Positions 1 through 8,943 of a stretch of 61,080 nt of DNA are shown piece by piece. Origin of the DNA: Rhodobacter viridis (GTDB lineage: Bacteria > Pseudomonadota > Alphaproteobacteria > Rhodobacterales > Rhodobacteraceae); assembly GCF_003217355.1 (NCBI RefSeq), contig NZ_QJTK01000017.1, forward strand, positions 1 through 61,080, in the 5' to 3' direction. The notes under the pieces are model-generated. The model saw nothing but the letters and a program-made list of their open reading frames with translations, was not told the DNA's origin and did no database searches. Made by a program: the position numbers and the translations under genes. Within the stretch, counting starts at the first letter, position 1; every line of letters starts with the position of its first letter.

Positions 1-111
1 ATGCACGCCGTGCTTCACCACCAGCTCGGCGATCGTCGCCTCGCCACGAATGGCTTCAAGCGCCACCTTCGCTTTGAAGTCCGCGCTGTAGTTCTGCCGT
101 TTGCCAGCCAC
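1..111 (-). CDS. IS3-family transposase OrfA, N-terminal part (runs off the window)
   Basis: Read on the minus strand from a GTG at 111, the frame gives a 37-residue start beginning [20 protein letters not shown] and ending KHGVH at the window edge. This is the characteristic opening of IS3-family OrfA proteins, the small helix-turn-helix subunit that binds the element's ends and is joined to OrfB by programmed frameshifting. A purine-rich stretch (GAAGACGAGGACG) lies just upstream of the GTG as a possible ribosome site. Only the N-terminus is visible, so whether the element is intact cannot be judged here. Confidence 0.75.
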   Translation of the reverse strand, partial: MAGKRQNYSADFKAKVALEAIRGEATIAELVVKHGVH

Positions 112-193
112 GCTGTTCGTCCTCGTCTTCCTTGGCGGCAAGCTTAGCAAACTGTCCGCTGGCTGGGGACCACCTCACCATGTGGGGTCAACA
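1..193 (-). mobile_element. End of an IS3-family insertion sequence
   Basis: The stretch contains the OrfA start and about 80 bp of leader. Its outer edge, read on the minus strand, begins TGTTGACCCCAC at about 193, the TG...CA type of terminus expected of IS3-family ends. The exact boundary and target duplication cannot be fixed because the other end is outside the window. Confidence 0.5.
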
Positions 194-528
194 TGAGCCG
201 CAAACCCTCCGCGAAGCAATCGTCCCAAACGGTTCCATGGCTGCGGATGGCGGACATGCTGCGGCAGCCCCGGAAGGCCTCGGGGGCGGGAGGTGGAAGG
301 GCAGTCCACCAGATCACCTCAGGGACGGGTACGCAGGCCGCCCGCAAAACGATGCGCCACAGCGGCAGGCCTGCCCCAAAAGACAGGTGTTGCGGACCGG
401 AACGGAAATCTTGTCGCAGCTGGGGCGACGGGGAGCGGGTGTACCATCTGGCTGTCGTCCGTGTGCCAATGGACAAGGCCAATTCCGGCTTACGTCGTGC
501 TGCGCAGCGGACGAAAGAGGAGGAGACC
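194..528. other. 335-bp leader without a recognisable gene
   Basis: Open frames cross this stretch in several phases, as is usual at this GC content, but none of the translations resembles a known protein or shows a convincing ribosome site. It lies between the IS3 end and the RTX gene and presumably carries the RTX promoter. No clear -35/-10 pair, operator or RNA structure was found by eye. Confidence 0.4.
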
Positions 529-3500
529 ATGCCTATTACTGGACTTCCCGTCACCGGTGACAACAACACAGTCACCGTCACGCCCACGGGGATCTACAGC
601 GTCGATGCCGGGGGGGGTGTCGACACGCTGGTTCTGAACTATGCGGCGCTTTCAAGCGACATCATCTACGAATATGCGGGCAACGGCTATTATCGCTTCA
701 CCGATTATCTATCGTCCAGCATCGACTTCTACAGCTTCGAGCGGTTCAATCTGCGCGGCGGATCGGGGGATGATGACCTGCGCGGGGCCAATGACGTCGA
801 TCAGCTTTATGGCGGCGCCGGGGCCGACAGCCTGACCAGCGGGCTGGGGGCCGACACGATCAACGGCGGTGCGGGCTTCGACCGCTGGACCGCGGATTAC
901 GGAAGTGTCACCGATAACGTGCTGATCACGCTTTCCGTCGATCCCGCGATCACCCAGCTTGTCGCGGCCACCGGCGCCCGCTTCGCCCAGATCGAAACGC
1001 TCACGATCACCACCGGCATCGGCGATGATGTGATCAACACTTCGGCCTTTGTCGGCAACGACAACATCACCACGGGCGATGGCGACGATCAGGTCGACGG
1101 CGGGCGCGGCGTCGATTGGGTCAATGGCGGGGCGGGCACCGACATCCTGGCCTTCGACTGGTCCGCGATCACCGATCCGAGCTTCGCAATCCGCAATTCC
1201 TATGTGTCGAACGGCTGGTATCGCTATTCTGCGCTCAGCGGCGATCAGGTGAACTACATCAATTTCGAACGCTACTTCCTGACGGGCGGCGCGGGAAGCG
1301 ACGGACTGTCGGGCGGCGCGCTGGCTGACCGGCTGACCGGCAATGGTGGCAACGATTCGCTGATCGGTGGTACCGGGGCCGATACCGTCGCGGGTGGCGC
1401 CGGGATCGACCTGTGGCAGGTCGATCTTTCCGACAGCGAGGCGAACACCTCGGTCAGCCTGATCAGCCAAACCACCAACACTGGCGCGGTGATCAGCGGC
1501 ATCGAGCGGCTGAGTTACACCGGCTCGGCCTTTAACGACACCGTCGTCGCGCTGGCCGGCAGCTACAACGACAGCTTCACCATGGGCGCGAGCGATGACA
1601 CCGTCACCACCGGCCGCGGTGTCGACAGCGCCAATGGCGAGGCGGACGAGGATCTGCTGGTGATGGACTGGTCGGGCATCACTGATGCCACTCAGGGGAT
1701 CAGCCGCAGCTATGTCTCGAACGGCTGGTATTGCTTCAGCGCCGCCAGCGGCGACCGTCTTGACTACATCAACTTCGAGCGTTTCTACCTGACCGGCGGC
1801 GCGGGCGGCGACTATCTTCTGGGCGCGGGGCTGAACGACCGGCTGGTCGGCAATGGCGGTGACGACACGCTGTCGGGCGGTGGCGGAGTTGACGTGATCA
1901 CCGGGGGTGACGGCGTCGATCTGTGGGAGGCGAACCTCTCCGAACACGAGACCAACGTCACCATCAACTTCCAGACCCAGACCACGAGTTACGGCGCGGC
2001 GATCAGCGGGCTGGAACGGCTGAATTACACCGGAACCGCGGTGCGCGACCTCATCACCACCCGCAGCGGCGTTTATAACGACAACCTCTACCTGGGCGCG
2101 GGCAATGACAGTGCCACGGTCTGGCGCGGTGTCGATGCGGTCAATGGCGCCGAGGGCGAGGACACGCTGATCCTCGACTGGTCGGGCATCGCCGGGGCGA
2201 CGCAGGGGATCACCTACAGCTATGTCTCGAACGGCTGGTATCGCTTCAGTTCGACAAGCGGCGATCAGGTCGATTTCATCAACATCGAGCATTACGACAT
2301 GACCGGCGGCGCGGGCCATGACAGTCTGGTCGGTGGCACGATGAACGACACCCTGCGCGGCGGCGCGGGCAATGACACGCTCGAGAGCGGCGCCGGGCGG
2401 GCGGTGATCGACGGCGGCGCGGGCACCGACCTGTGGCGGGCCGATCTGTCGGCGATCTCGGCGGGGTTGCGCTTCAGTGCCTCGGCCAGCCAGACCGCGG
2501 CGCAGGCGACCGGCTCGGGTTGCGACGTGCGCAACATCGAACAGGTCAGCCTGACGGGCGGGGCCGGAGCCGATCTGGTCGACACGACCAGCCAAAGCGG
2601 CAACGACTGGTTTGCGGGCAATGCGGGCAATGACACCGTCTCGCTCGGGCTTGGCCAGGACGGGTTCGACGGCGGCGTCGGGGTCGATCTGCTGATCCTC
2701 GACTATTCCGCCAGCACCGAGGCGATCCAGAGCCGCTACACCTCGAACGGCTGGAACCGCTACGGCGAACAGGGCGACGCGCATTATACCGACTACATCA
2801 ACGTCGAGCGCTTCAACGTGAGCGGCGGGGCCGGGGCCGACACGCTGATCGGCGCCGGGGCGGCCGACACCTTGAGCGGCGGCGCGGGCAACGACTGGCT
2901 CAATGGCGCGGCCGGGGCCGACCGGATCAACGGCGGCGAGGGGGTGGATACCTGGCAGGCCAATTATGCGGGCGTGACGGTGGCGATCGGGCTGACGCTC
3001 AATGCGGCAGGCGCGGCCACCGTGACCGGGGCGGGCACGGTGCTGACCGGAATCGAGGCGGTGTCGCTGACCACCGGGCAGAATGCCGACACGATCAACC
3101 TCTCGGCGGGAAGCGGTAACGACGCGGTGGCGACGAACGAGGGCAATGACACCGTCAATCTGGGCCGCGGCTGGTCGGAATGGGCGGACGGCGGGGCGGG
3201 CACTGACAGCCTGACGCTGAACGCCTCTCTGGCGACGTCGGGGCTGCGGACGGATTACGTCTCGAACGGCGCCTACCACATCTATGCCACCGATGGCAGC
3301 TACGATGCCACCTTCAACAACTTCGAGACCTACAGCATCACCGGCTCGGCCCGCAACGACCGGATCTACACCTTTGGCGGCAACGACCGGATCAGCACCG
3401 GTACCGGCAACGACATCCTGAACGGCGGCGACGGCAACGACACGCTGCTGGGCGGCGCGGGGGCGGATCTGTTCCAGTTCACCAACCTTTACGGCTGCGG

Positions 3501-3750
3501 GGTTGACACGATCGCCGATGGCGCCAGCGGCGACCGGATGCGGCTTTACGGGGTGACGCTGAGCGCGATCAGCGACGGCGCAGGCACGACGCTGGGCGCC
3601 GGGCAGGTCGCAGTCTCGTCGGCGGGCGGAGTGACGACGCTGGCGATCGGGCTTGACGGCACCGCCGGGGCGGATCTGACGATCTGGCTGACGGGCAGCT
3701 TCACCGCGGCCAGCTTCAGCCTGTCGGGCAGCGACATCATCTTCGTTTGA
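529..3750 (+). CDS. Large RTX (haemolysin-type calcium-binding repeat) protein with ~170-residue modules
   Basis: The 1073-residue product has no N-terminal signal peptide and is filled with glycine/aspartate-rich nonapeptides of the GGxGxDxLx type that bind calcium in parallel beta-rolls of type I secreted proteins. Between the beta-rolls is a repeated domain marked by YVSNGWYRFS...YINFERFxLTGG; its start recurs at 1201, 1711, 2221, 2737 and 3256, with a weaker first copy near 670. A second sub-domain marked by ISGIERLxYTG alternates with it. The C-terminus ends in a hydrophobic, Asp/Ser-containing stretch (SLSGSDIIFV), typical of an uncleaved type I signal. I chose the ATG at 529 because AGAGGAGGAGACC precedes it; the frame stays open upstream to 193 without a ribosome site or domain. 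Export by the exporter encoded at 15756-18781 is inference. Function could be adhesin or surface layer; no enzyme domain is seen. Confidence 0.85.
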   Translation: MPITGLPVTGDNNTVTVTPTGIYSVDAGGGVDTLVLNYAALSSDIIYEYAGNGYYRFTDYLSSSIDFYSFERFNLRGGSGDDDLRGANDVDQLYGGAGADSLTSGLGADTINGGAGFDRWTADYGSVTDNVLITLSVDPAITQLVAATGARFAQIETLTITTGIGDDVINTSAFVGNDNITTGDGDDQVDGGRGVDWVNGGAGTDILAFDWSAITDPSFAIRNSYVSNGWYRYSALSGDQVNYINFERYFLTGGAGSDGLSGGALADRLTGNGGNDSLIGGTGADTVAGGAGIDLWQVDLSDSEANTSVSLISQTTNTGAVISGIERLSYTGSAFNDTVVALAGSYNDSFTMGASDDTVTTGRGVDSANGEADEDLLVMDWSGITDATQGISRSYVSNGWYCFSAASGDRLDYINFERFYLTGGAGGDYLLGAGLNDRLVGNGGDDTLSGGGGVDVITGGDGVDLWEANLSEHETNVTINFQTQTTSYGAAISGLERLNYTGTAVRDLITTRSGVYNDNLYLGAGNDSATVWRGVDAVNGAEGEDTLILDWSGIAGATQGITYSYVSNGWYRFSSTSGDQVDFINIEHYDMTGGAGHDSLVGGTMNDTLRGGAGNDTLESGAGRAVIDGGAGTDLWRADLSAISAGLRFSASASQTAAQATGSGCDVRNIEQVSLTGGAGADLVDTTSQSGNDWFAGNAGNDTVSLGLGQDGFDGGVGVDLLILDYSASTEAIQSRYTSNGWNRYGEQGDAHYTDYINVERFNVSGGAGADTLIGAGAADTLSGGAGNDWLNGAAGADRINGGEGVDTWQANYAGVTVAIGLTLNAAGAATVTGAGTVLTGIEAVSLTTGQNADTINLSAGSGNDAVATNEGNDTVNLGRGWSEWADGGAGTDSLTLNASLATSGLRTDYVSNGAYHIYATDGSYDATFNNFETYSITGSARNDRIYTFGGNDRISTGTGNDILNGGDGNDTLLGGAGADLFQFTNLYGCGVDTIADGASGDRMRLYGVTLSAISDGAGTTLGAGQVAVSSAGGVTTLAIGLDGTAGADLTIWLTGSFTAASFSLSGSDIIFV
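1201..3270 (+). repeat. Tandem ~510-bp coding repeats in the RTX gene
   Basis: The sequence encoding YVSNGWY starts at 1201, 1711 and 2221, giving exact 510-bp spacing, then at 2737 and 3256 (516 and 519 bp). Each unit encodes about 170 residues and carries both the SNGWY domain and the IERLxYTG domain plus RTX nonapeptides. The middle copies are closest to one another, suggesting expansion by duplication. Confidence 0.8.
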
Positions 3751-3758
3751 CAAGAGCC

Positions 3759-3789
3759 CGTCCCGCCCGGTTCCCCGCCGGACGGGACG
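3759..3789 (+). terminator. Possible GC-rich terminator hairpin after the RTX gene
   Basis: CGTCCCG at 3759-3765 is complementary to CGGGACG at 3783-3789, and the loop side can extend the stem. It starts 8 bp after the RTX stop codon. There is no T-run, so intrinsic termination is uncertain. Confidence 0.35.
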
Positions 3790-3983
3790 TCTCCGCCGTC
3801 CTCCGGGCTTGTACCTGTCGGGGCTGATCCTGCTTTGCCGGAAACAGCAGCCCCTTGCCGAGGGCGCAATCCGGGCCTCGTGACGGATACCGTCCTGCCC
3901 GCATCCTGCACGGCTGGGGGCTCCGGCGCAAACGCGGATCGCAGCGGGCTCCACCCTGAAACGTCAAGCCACCCGCCGCTCTT

Positions 3984-4223
3984 GGGTGTTCGACCGTGCA
4001 GCGCCGCAGCGTCATCGGATCCGGGTCGCGGCTCAACCGCTCGCGCATGGCCTCGATCAGAGGCTCGTGCTCCCAGCGGGTGATCCGGCGCTCCGTGCCG
4101 GTGGTGCAACGGCCTTTCACGGGGCAGGTCTGGCAGCCGTTGATCCAGTAGCGGCGGAGCTGCAGGCCTCCTTCCTCACGGGTATAGCGAGAGATGAGTT
4201 CGTTGCCGGCCGGGCAGGTGTAG
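3984..4223 (-). pseudogene. IS1182-family transposase fragment
   Basis: On the minus strand the frame reads IYTCPAGNEL..., a CxxC cluster (CQTCPVKGRC), then ERRITRWEHEPLIEAMRERL and MTLRRCTVEHP. These are hallmark C-terminal segments of IS1182-type DDE transposases, where RRxTVEHPFGT holds the last acidic catalytic residue. Homology stops at VEHP, and the frame runs on into unrelated sequence. Start and most of the catalytic core are absent, so this is a dead fragment. It abuts the IS481 remnant directly at about 4219-4226. Confidence 0.7.
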
Positions 4224-4470
4224 ATGGGGGATCGAAGGTTGCGGAGCGTAAAGACAATCGTCTACCGGCAGCAGGGTTTGGCGCCGGAATGCCACGTTCA
4301 TCGCCTCTTCGGATTCAGCGAAGACGGTGGATCGCGGCTCTGACGGCCCGGTCTTCATATTCTCGACCGTTGCGCGCTTGCGCCACTTCGCAACGGTCTT
4401 GGGGGTGATACCGAGCTCCCGGTTCGGCTGCGCGAGCAAAGCTTGCGATCATTTCACTCGCGCGGCCTGC
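4224..4470 (-). pseudogene. IS481-family transposase N-terminal fragment
   Basis: The minus-strand frame gives RELGITPKTVAKWRKR, the helix-turn-helix of IS481-type transposases, followed by TGPSEPRSTVFAESEEA, VAFRRQTLLPVDDCLYA and PSIPHL, all typical of the family's first 90 residues. An in-frame TGA lies upstream of QALLAQPNREL, so the start is broken, and homology ends abruptly where the IS1182 fragment begins. No integrase catalytic core is present. Confidence 0.7.
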
Positions 4471-4571
4471 GTCGTGACGCAGCGCGGCTGCGCTTCGGTC
4501 CCGTGACCCCACTTTGCGACCGGGGGACCGGTTCGGTCCCCGCTCATCCGTGTCAAAGCCGAGGGGCGACG

Positions 4572-7500
4572 TCACGCCGGCGGCAGATAGCGCTGGCACA
4601 GCGCCTGCACGTCAAAGGGGGTGATCCGCGTCAGGCAGGCCAGCGCGCGCGGGCATTGCGCGGCGCTGACAATATAGCAGGGCGCGCAGGTCATGTCCCG
4701 GCGCAGCGCCACCGCCTGTGGTCCCAAAGGCCCCCATTCCTCCGAGGCGATCAGCGCGGAATGCACCGCCACCGTCGGCACGCCAAGCCCCGAGGCGATA
4801 TGGCTCGGGCCGGAGTTGTTGCCGACGAAGAGCACGCCTTGCGCGATGATCCGCGGCAGTTCCGACAGGCTCGAGCGCCCGACCAGATCGAAGACCCGAT
4901 CCTGTCGCTGCACCTGCGCCAGCACCTTGTCGGCAATTTCGCGTTCGTCCGGCCCGCCGATCAGGGCGATGCGCAAGTCCTCGCGCTCGGCCAGAAGATC
5001 GATCAGACGCGCGAAGGACGCCGTCGGCCATTGCCGCAACGGTGTCCCGGCTGCCGGATGCACGATGACATAGCGATGCGCGAAGAGATCGGCAAAGTCG
5101 CTGCGCAGCCGCTCCGACAGAGGCGGCAAAAGGTCAAGCGGGGTCGAGATCGTGCGCCGATCCTCGGTGAAGGCGGTGCCGACCGCCTCGACCAGATTGA
5201 GCAGATCGGTCGCGACATGGTTGCGCTTGTCCATCTGCTGCGCGTCCCCCTCCCATTCGAGGGCGATGTCGAGCCAGGGGAAGCTCTGGTCGTGGTCATA
5301 GCCCGCCAGCAGCGGGGCCCCGCTCAGCTGCAGGATATGCCGCGTGTCGCCAAGCTTGCGCAGATCGACCGCCAGATCGAAGCGCCGCGTGGTCAGCTCG
5401 GCCGCCAGCGCGGCGTAATCGGCCTTGCTCAGCTTCTTGCGCCCCAGCCCCGAGCGGGCATCGAAGAATTCGAAGGGCATCACCTCGTCGATCGCGGGCT
5501 CCATCCGGGCAATGCCCTGCGCCGACTTGCCGACCAGCGCGGTCAGCTTCGCCTCTGGGAACAGCGCCTTGAGCCGCCGCAGCGCGGGCAGCGCGGTCAC
5601 CAGATCGCCGATATGATCGAGCTTCACCGCCAAAATGCGTGCGATCCGGTCCCGACGACCAAGTGGCGTGCCCGCGTGGACAACGCGCAGCGGCTCTTCC
5701 TCCAGCGCGTAATCTTCGGCTTCGCTGCCGATGCCGGGGTTGAGATAGGGGTCGCCCATCGCCTGCCGATCGGCCCAGCGGGCCAGAAATCCGCTCGTGT
5801 CGAAATCGTCCGAGAGCGCCGCGCGGCTGGCCAGTTCGTGATGCGTCAGCCGCGCATGCGGGGTGTAAAGCACGGCCAGACCGGCTTCGTGCAGGCGCAG
5901 ACTGAAGTCGACGTCGTTGTTCACCACGCTGTGGTTTTCATCGAAACCGCCCTGCGCCTCGAAGACCTCGCGGCGCGTCATCATGCAGGCGCCGGTCAGG
6001 CACAGCACGTTGCGCTGGCTCAGGGTGAGACCGAAATAGCCCGGGTCCGTCCCCGCAAGGAAGCGGAAGGCGTGACGGGCGACGCCCGCCTGATGGCGCG
6101 ACAGGAACATGCCCGCGTGTTGCACCCGGCCGTCGGGGTAAAGCAGTTGCGCGCCCACCACACCCACCTCGGGCCGGGCCGCCTCGGCGGTCAGCACTTC
6201 GAGCCAGTCCGGTTGCAAGGCCTCGGTATCGTCATTGAGAAACAGCAGGAAATCACCGCTTGCCGCCGCCGCGCCCAGATTGTTCAGCCGCGACCAGTTG
6301 AAGGGCTCGTCGACCTCGAGGACGACATCGGCATGGGTGCGGAACCATTGCTTCCAGTGTCGCCCCTCGGCGCCAAGCCCGCGCTTGCGGATGTTGTCGA
6401 CGATCACGATTTCGACCGGGGTGGTCGTGCAGGTCCGGCGCAGGCTGTCGACGCAGCGTTCGACATGGCCGCCCGCCCCGATCGACGGGATGATCACCGA
6501 GACCCGCGCCGCGGGCGGCGGGGTCCGTGCGACGCGATGCAGGAAGGGGGCGGCCCCGGGCAGGACGCGCGCGGCCAGACCGCTGGCGCGCAGATGCGCG
6601 ACAAGCGCCCGCCGCTCGGCGGCATGGGTTTCGGGCAGACCGCCCTGTTCCAGCATCAGCCCCGGAACATGACGGATGCTGCCTGCCGCCACGGCCGAGG
6701 TCAGGCGCAGCAGCGCCCCGAGATCGCCCGCCGCTTCCAGATCGGCCAGGCTCATCCCCAGCCGCTGCAGCAAGGCCCCCCGCACCAGCCAGGCCCGGCC
6801 GATGTAGTTCTGCGACAGCAGCAGATCGGGCGACCACCCCGGTTTCAGACAGGGGATGAGGTTTTTGGGCTGGGTCGGGTCCGGGCGCCGGTCATCGCCG
6901 TAGATCATCAAATCCGTGCCCGAGGCATCCAGAAGCCGGGCCAAAATCCCGTCGACCGCCAGAATGTCGCCCGCATTCAGCACCATCGCCAGCGCCTCGG
7001 GCGGCAGCGCCGCGGTGCTGTCGAGGAGGCCGATCCGCTCCGCCCCCCCGGCGCCGGCCGCCACGAGCTGTGCCCGGATCGTCTCGGCCTCGGCTCCGGC
7101 CAGCAGCACCCGCCAGTGCGGCCAGACCTGTGCGCTCAGGCTGCGCAGCGTTGCCAGCGCCCGGTCCGCCCTGTCCTTGCGGCCATCGACGCGCAGCACG
7201 ATGACACATTCGGGCAGCGGTCCGCGCGCCGCCAGCGCCGCGAGGCCGGTCTCGGCCTCGGCCCAGGGCATCTTGCGGCGCAGCAGGCTCTGCGCGGTTT
7301 CCCCCTGCGCCAGATCGATGTCGACGCTGAACTCGAAGCTGGCACTGCCCCCCTTGCGATCGGTCGTGACCAGCCGCACCTGCGCGCGGCCGGTTTGCAG
7401 ATTCCGCTTCGCCACCGGGAAGGCAAAGCCCCCCAGAAGCGAATTCGGATGGTCGGGATAGGCCGCGCCCACATCCTCGCGCCGCAACCCGTGATAGGCC

Positions 7501-8846
7501 CGCCCGAGCAGCCGGTCGTTCAGATAGACCTCGACCCGGTCGACCCCGTTCTTCGCCACCGCCCAGCCCTGCAGGTTGAAGGCGCCGGTGATCAGCCGCT
7601 GGGCATGGTTCGCGCTGATCTTCATCCCGTCCACCGCCATCAGCACCGCCTCGGGTGCGGGCTGACCGGGGGCCGTCGCGGCGCCGCCCTCCACCGGGTC
7701 GATCAGGAATTCGAAGCTCTGTTCGCTGCCATCCTCCAGTTCGACCACCAGCCCGATCCTTTGCGGCCCGTCGAGCGGCGCCGGAAGCTGCGCTTTCAGC
7801 TCGAAGCCCGCATTCATCGCGCCCGGCACATCGGGATGGGACATGGCAACATCAGGGCGGGGTCGGCCGGTCTGCGCCGTGCCGTGCCGCGTCTGCCCAT
7901 GCGCGACCGAGAGCCGCCGCACCGGCCCCTCCGGCAGCAGCCAACCCGCCGCGCGGAACTGCCCGTCGCGGGTGAGCGTGACGAAATCGCAGTGAAACGG
8001 CATGTCGCGGTGCAGCTTGATCCCCGGCGGCTCCGCCGTCGTCTTCGTGGGCATCGGGCGGAGGGACAGCGCGGTTCCGGCGGGGGCCGCCTTCTCTGCC
8101 GCGGGCAGTTCGGCGACCGGGTTCGGCGTCGTCACCATCCGCCGCAAGGTGCCGTCCCGGGCGATGAATTCGATCGTCACCGTGCCCTTCGGGTCCTGCG
8201 CCAGATCGGCGCCAAGCCAGAACCCGGCACGTTCGGCATTCGGGTAGTCGGGGTATTCCGCGGCCACATCCGGGCGCGGCAGCGTCGGCAACACGCCCGC
8301 GAGCTTGCGGCCCTGCGACATCAGCTGGATCGACAGGATCGGCGTTCGCGACACCACCCAGCCCGAGACGGCGACCATGCCGCGCGGATCGATGTCGCAA
8401 CGCTCGACATGGGTGTGCATGGCCAGCGCGTCGATGCCCTGCCGCGCATCGGGCAGCGCCAGCATCACCCGCTTGACGAAAAGCTGACCGCTGCCTGTCA
8501 CGGCAAGCAGGATGATCTGCGCCGGGCCGTCGGGCAGGGGGCCTGCGGTCAGCCGCGCCTCGAAACCGGCATATTCGGCATGCGGCAGATGCGGGAAGAG
8601 CTTCGCCACATCGGGTCGATACTTGCCAAGGCTGGCCGAGGCCACGCGGGTCTCGCCCAGAAGCACGTCGATCCGCACGAAGGGCTCGGGGCCAAGGATC
8701 CAGCCGGAAACCCGACCGCTGCGGATATGCTTGCGGCCCTCGGCATCCTGCCGGGTTTCGAAGACTCGCGCGACATCAAGCCAGATCCGGCACGGATCGA
8801 CGGGCGCTGCGGAGAAGGGAGCGGGGGCCGGGGATGTGGTGGTCAT
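4572..8846 (-). CDS. Giant multidomain glycosyltransferase: repeated N-terminal modules, two GT2 domains, C-terminal GT9
   Basis: This 1424-residue protein has no signal peptide and is probably cytoplasmic or membrane-peripheral. Residues ~20-510 hold four related beta-rich modules, each with a motif like RPDVxxxxPDxPNxxxAGF. Residues ~520-770 resemble a degenerate GT2 fold (WSPDLLLSQNYIGRAWLVRG). Residues ~780-1040 form a better GT2 domain (RVSVIIPSIG, FLLFLNDDTEAL, NNDVDFSLRLHEAG). From ~1065 to the end is a GT9 heptosyltransferase-like domain (LAVKLDHIGDLVTALPALRR, GNNSGPSHIASGLGVP, and the CxPC...CP...C tail). The start is the ATG at 8846, preceded by GCGAGG; the frame extends 13 codons further without support. 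It is the last gene of a minus-strand run with two GT2 genes and a methyltransferase. With hldE and gmhB nearby, transfer of heptose to a surface glycan or protein is a reasonable inference. Confidence 0.85.
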   Translation of the reverse strand: MTTTSPAPAPFSAAPVDPCRIWLDVARVFETRQDAEGRKHIRSGRVSGWILGPEPFVRIDVLLGETRVASASLGKYRPDVAKLFPHLPHAEYAGFEARLTAGPLPDGPAQIILLAVTGSGQLFVKRVMLALPDARQGIDALAMHTHVERCDIDPRGMVAVSGWVVSRTPILSIQLMSQGRKLAGVLPTLPRPDVAAEYPDYPNAERAGFWLGADLAQDPKGTVTIEFIARDGTLRRMVTTPNPVAELPAAEKAAPAGTALSLRPMPTKTTAEPPGIKLHRDMPFHCDFVTLTRDGQFRAAGWLLPEGPVRRLSVAHGQTRHGTAQTGRPRPDVAMSHPDVPGAMNAGFELKAQLPAPLDGPQRIGLVVELEDGSEQSFEFLIDPVEGGAATAPGQPAPEAVLMAVDGMKISANHAQRLITGAFNLQGWAVAKNGVDRVEVYLNDRLLGRAYHGLRREDVGAAYPDHPNSLLGGFAFPVAKRNLQTGRAQVRLVTTDRKGGSASFEFSVDIDLAQGETAQSLLRRKMPWAEAETGLAALAARGPLPECVIVLRVDGRKDRADRALATLRSLSAQVWPHWRVLLAGAEAETIRAQLVAAGAGGAERIGLLDSTAALPPEALAMVLNAGDILAVDGILARLLDASGTDLMIYGDDRRPDPTQPKNLIPCLKPGWSPDLLLSQNYIGRAWLVRGALLQRLGMSLADLEAAGDLGALLRLTSAVAAGSIRHVPGLMLEQGGLPETHAAERRALVAHLRASGLAARVLPGAAPFLHRVARTPPPAARVSVIIPSIGAGGHVERCVDSLRRTCTTTPVEIVIVDNIRKRGLGAEGRHWKQWFRTHADVVLEVDEPFNWSRLNNLGAAAASGDFLLFLNDDTEALQPDWLEVLTAEAARPEVGVVGAQLLYPDGRVQHAGMFLSRHQAGVARHAFRFLAGTDPGYFGLTLSQRNVLCLTGACMMTRREVFEAQGGFDENHSVVNNDVDFSLRLHEAGLAVLYTPHARLTHHELASRAALSDDFDTSGFLARWADRQAMGDPYLNPGIGSEAEDYALEEEPLRVVHAGTPLGRRDRIARILAVKLDHIGDLVTALPALRRLKALFPEAKLTALVGKSAQGIARMEPAIDEVMPFEFFDARSGLGRKKLSKADYAALAAELTTRRFDLAVDLRKLGDTRHILQLSGAPLLAGYDHDQSFPWLDIALEWEGDAQQMDKRNHVATDLLNLVEAVGTAFTEDRRTISTPLDLLPPLSERLRSDFADLFAHRYVIVHPAAGTPLRQWPTASFARLIDLLAEREDLRIALIGGPDEREIADKVLAQVQRQDRVFDLVGRSSLSELPRIIAQGVLFVGNNSGPSHIASGLGVPTVAVHSALIASEEWGPLGPQAVALRRDMTCAPCYIVSAAQCPRALACLTRITPFDVQALCQRYLPPA

Positions 8847-8943
8847 GGAACCTCGCAGGTTGATCGCATCGGCGCGGTGCAGCACCGAAACGGCCGACCG
8901 CGACGAGAGGGGGAAAGGCAGGGGGCGGGGGCTTTCGCGCAGA

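Noticed and set aside
193-528. N-terminal extension of the RTX protein to 193
   Set aside because: No domain similarity or ribosome site upstream; AGAGGAGGAGACC directly precedes the ATG at 529.
709-3954. 1081-codon minus-strand frame opposite the RTX gene
   Set aside because: It mirrors the RTX repeat on the other strand; its own apparent repetition comes from the 510-bp units.
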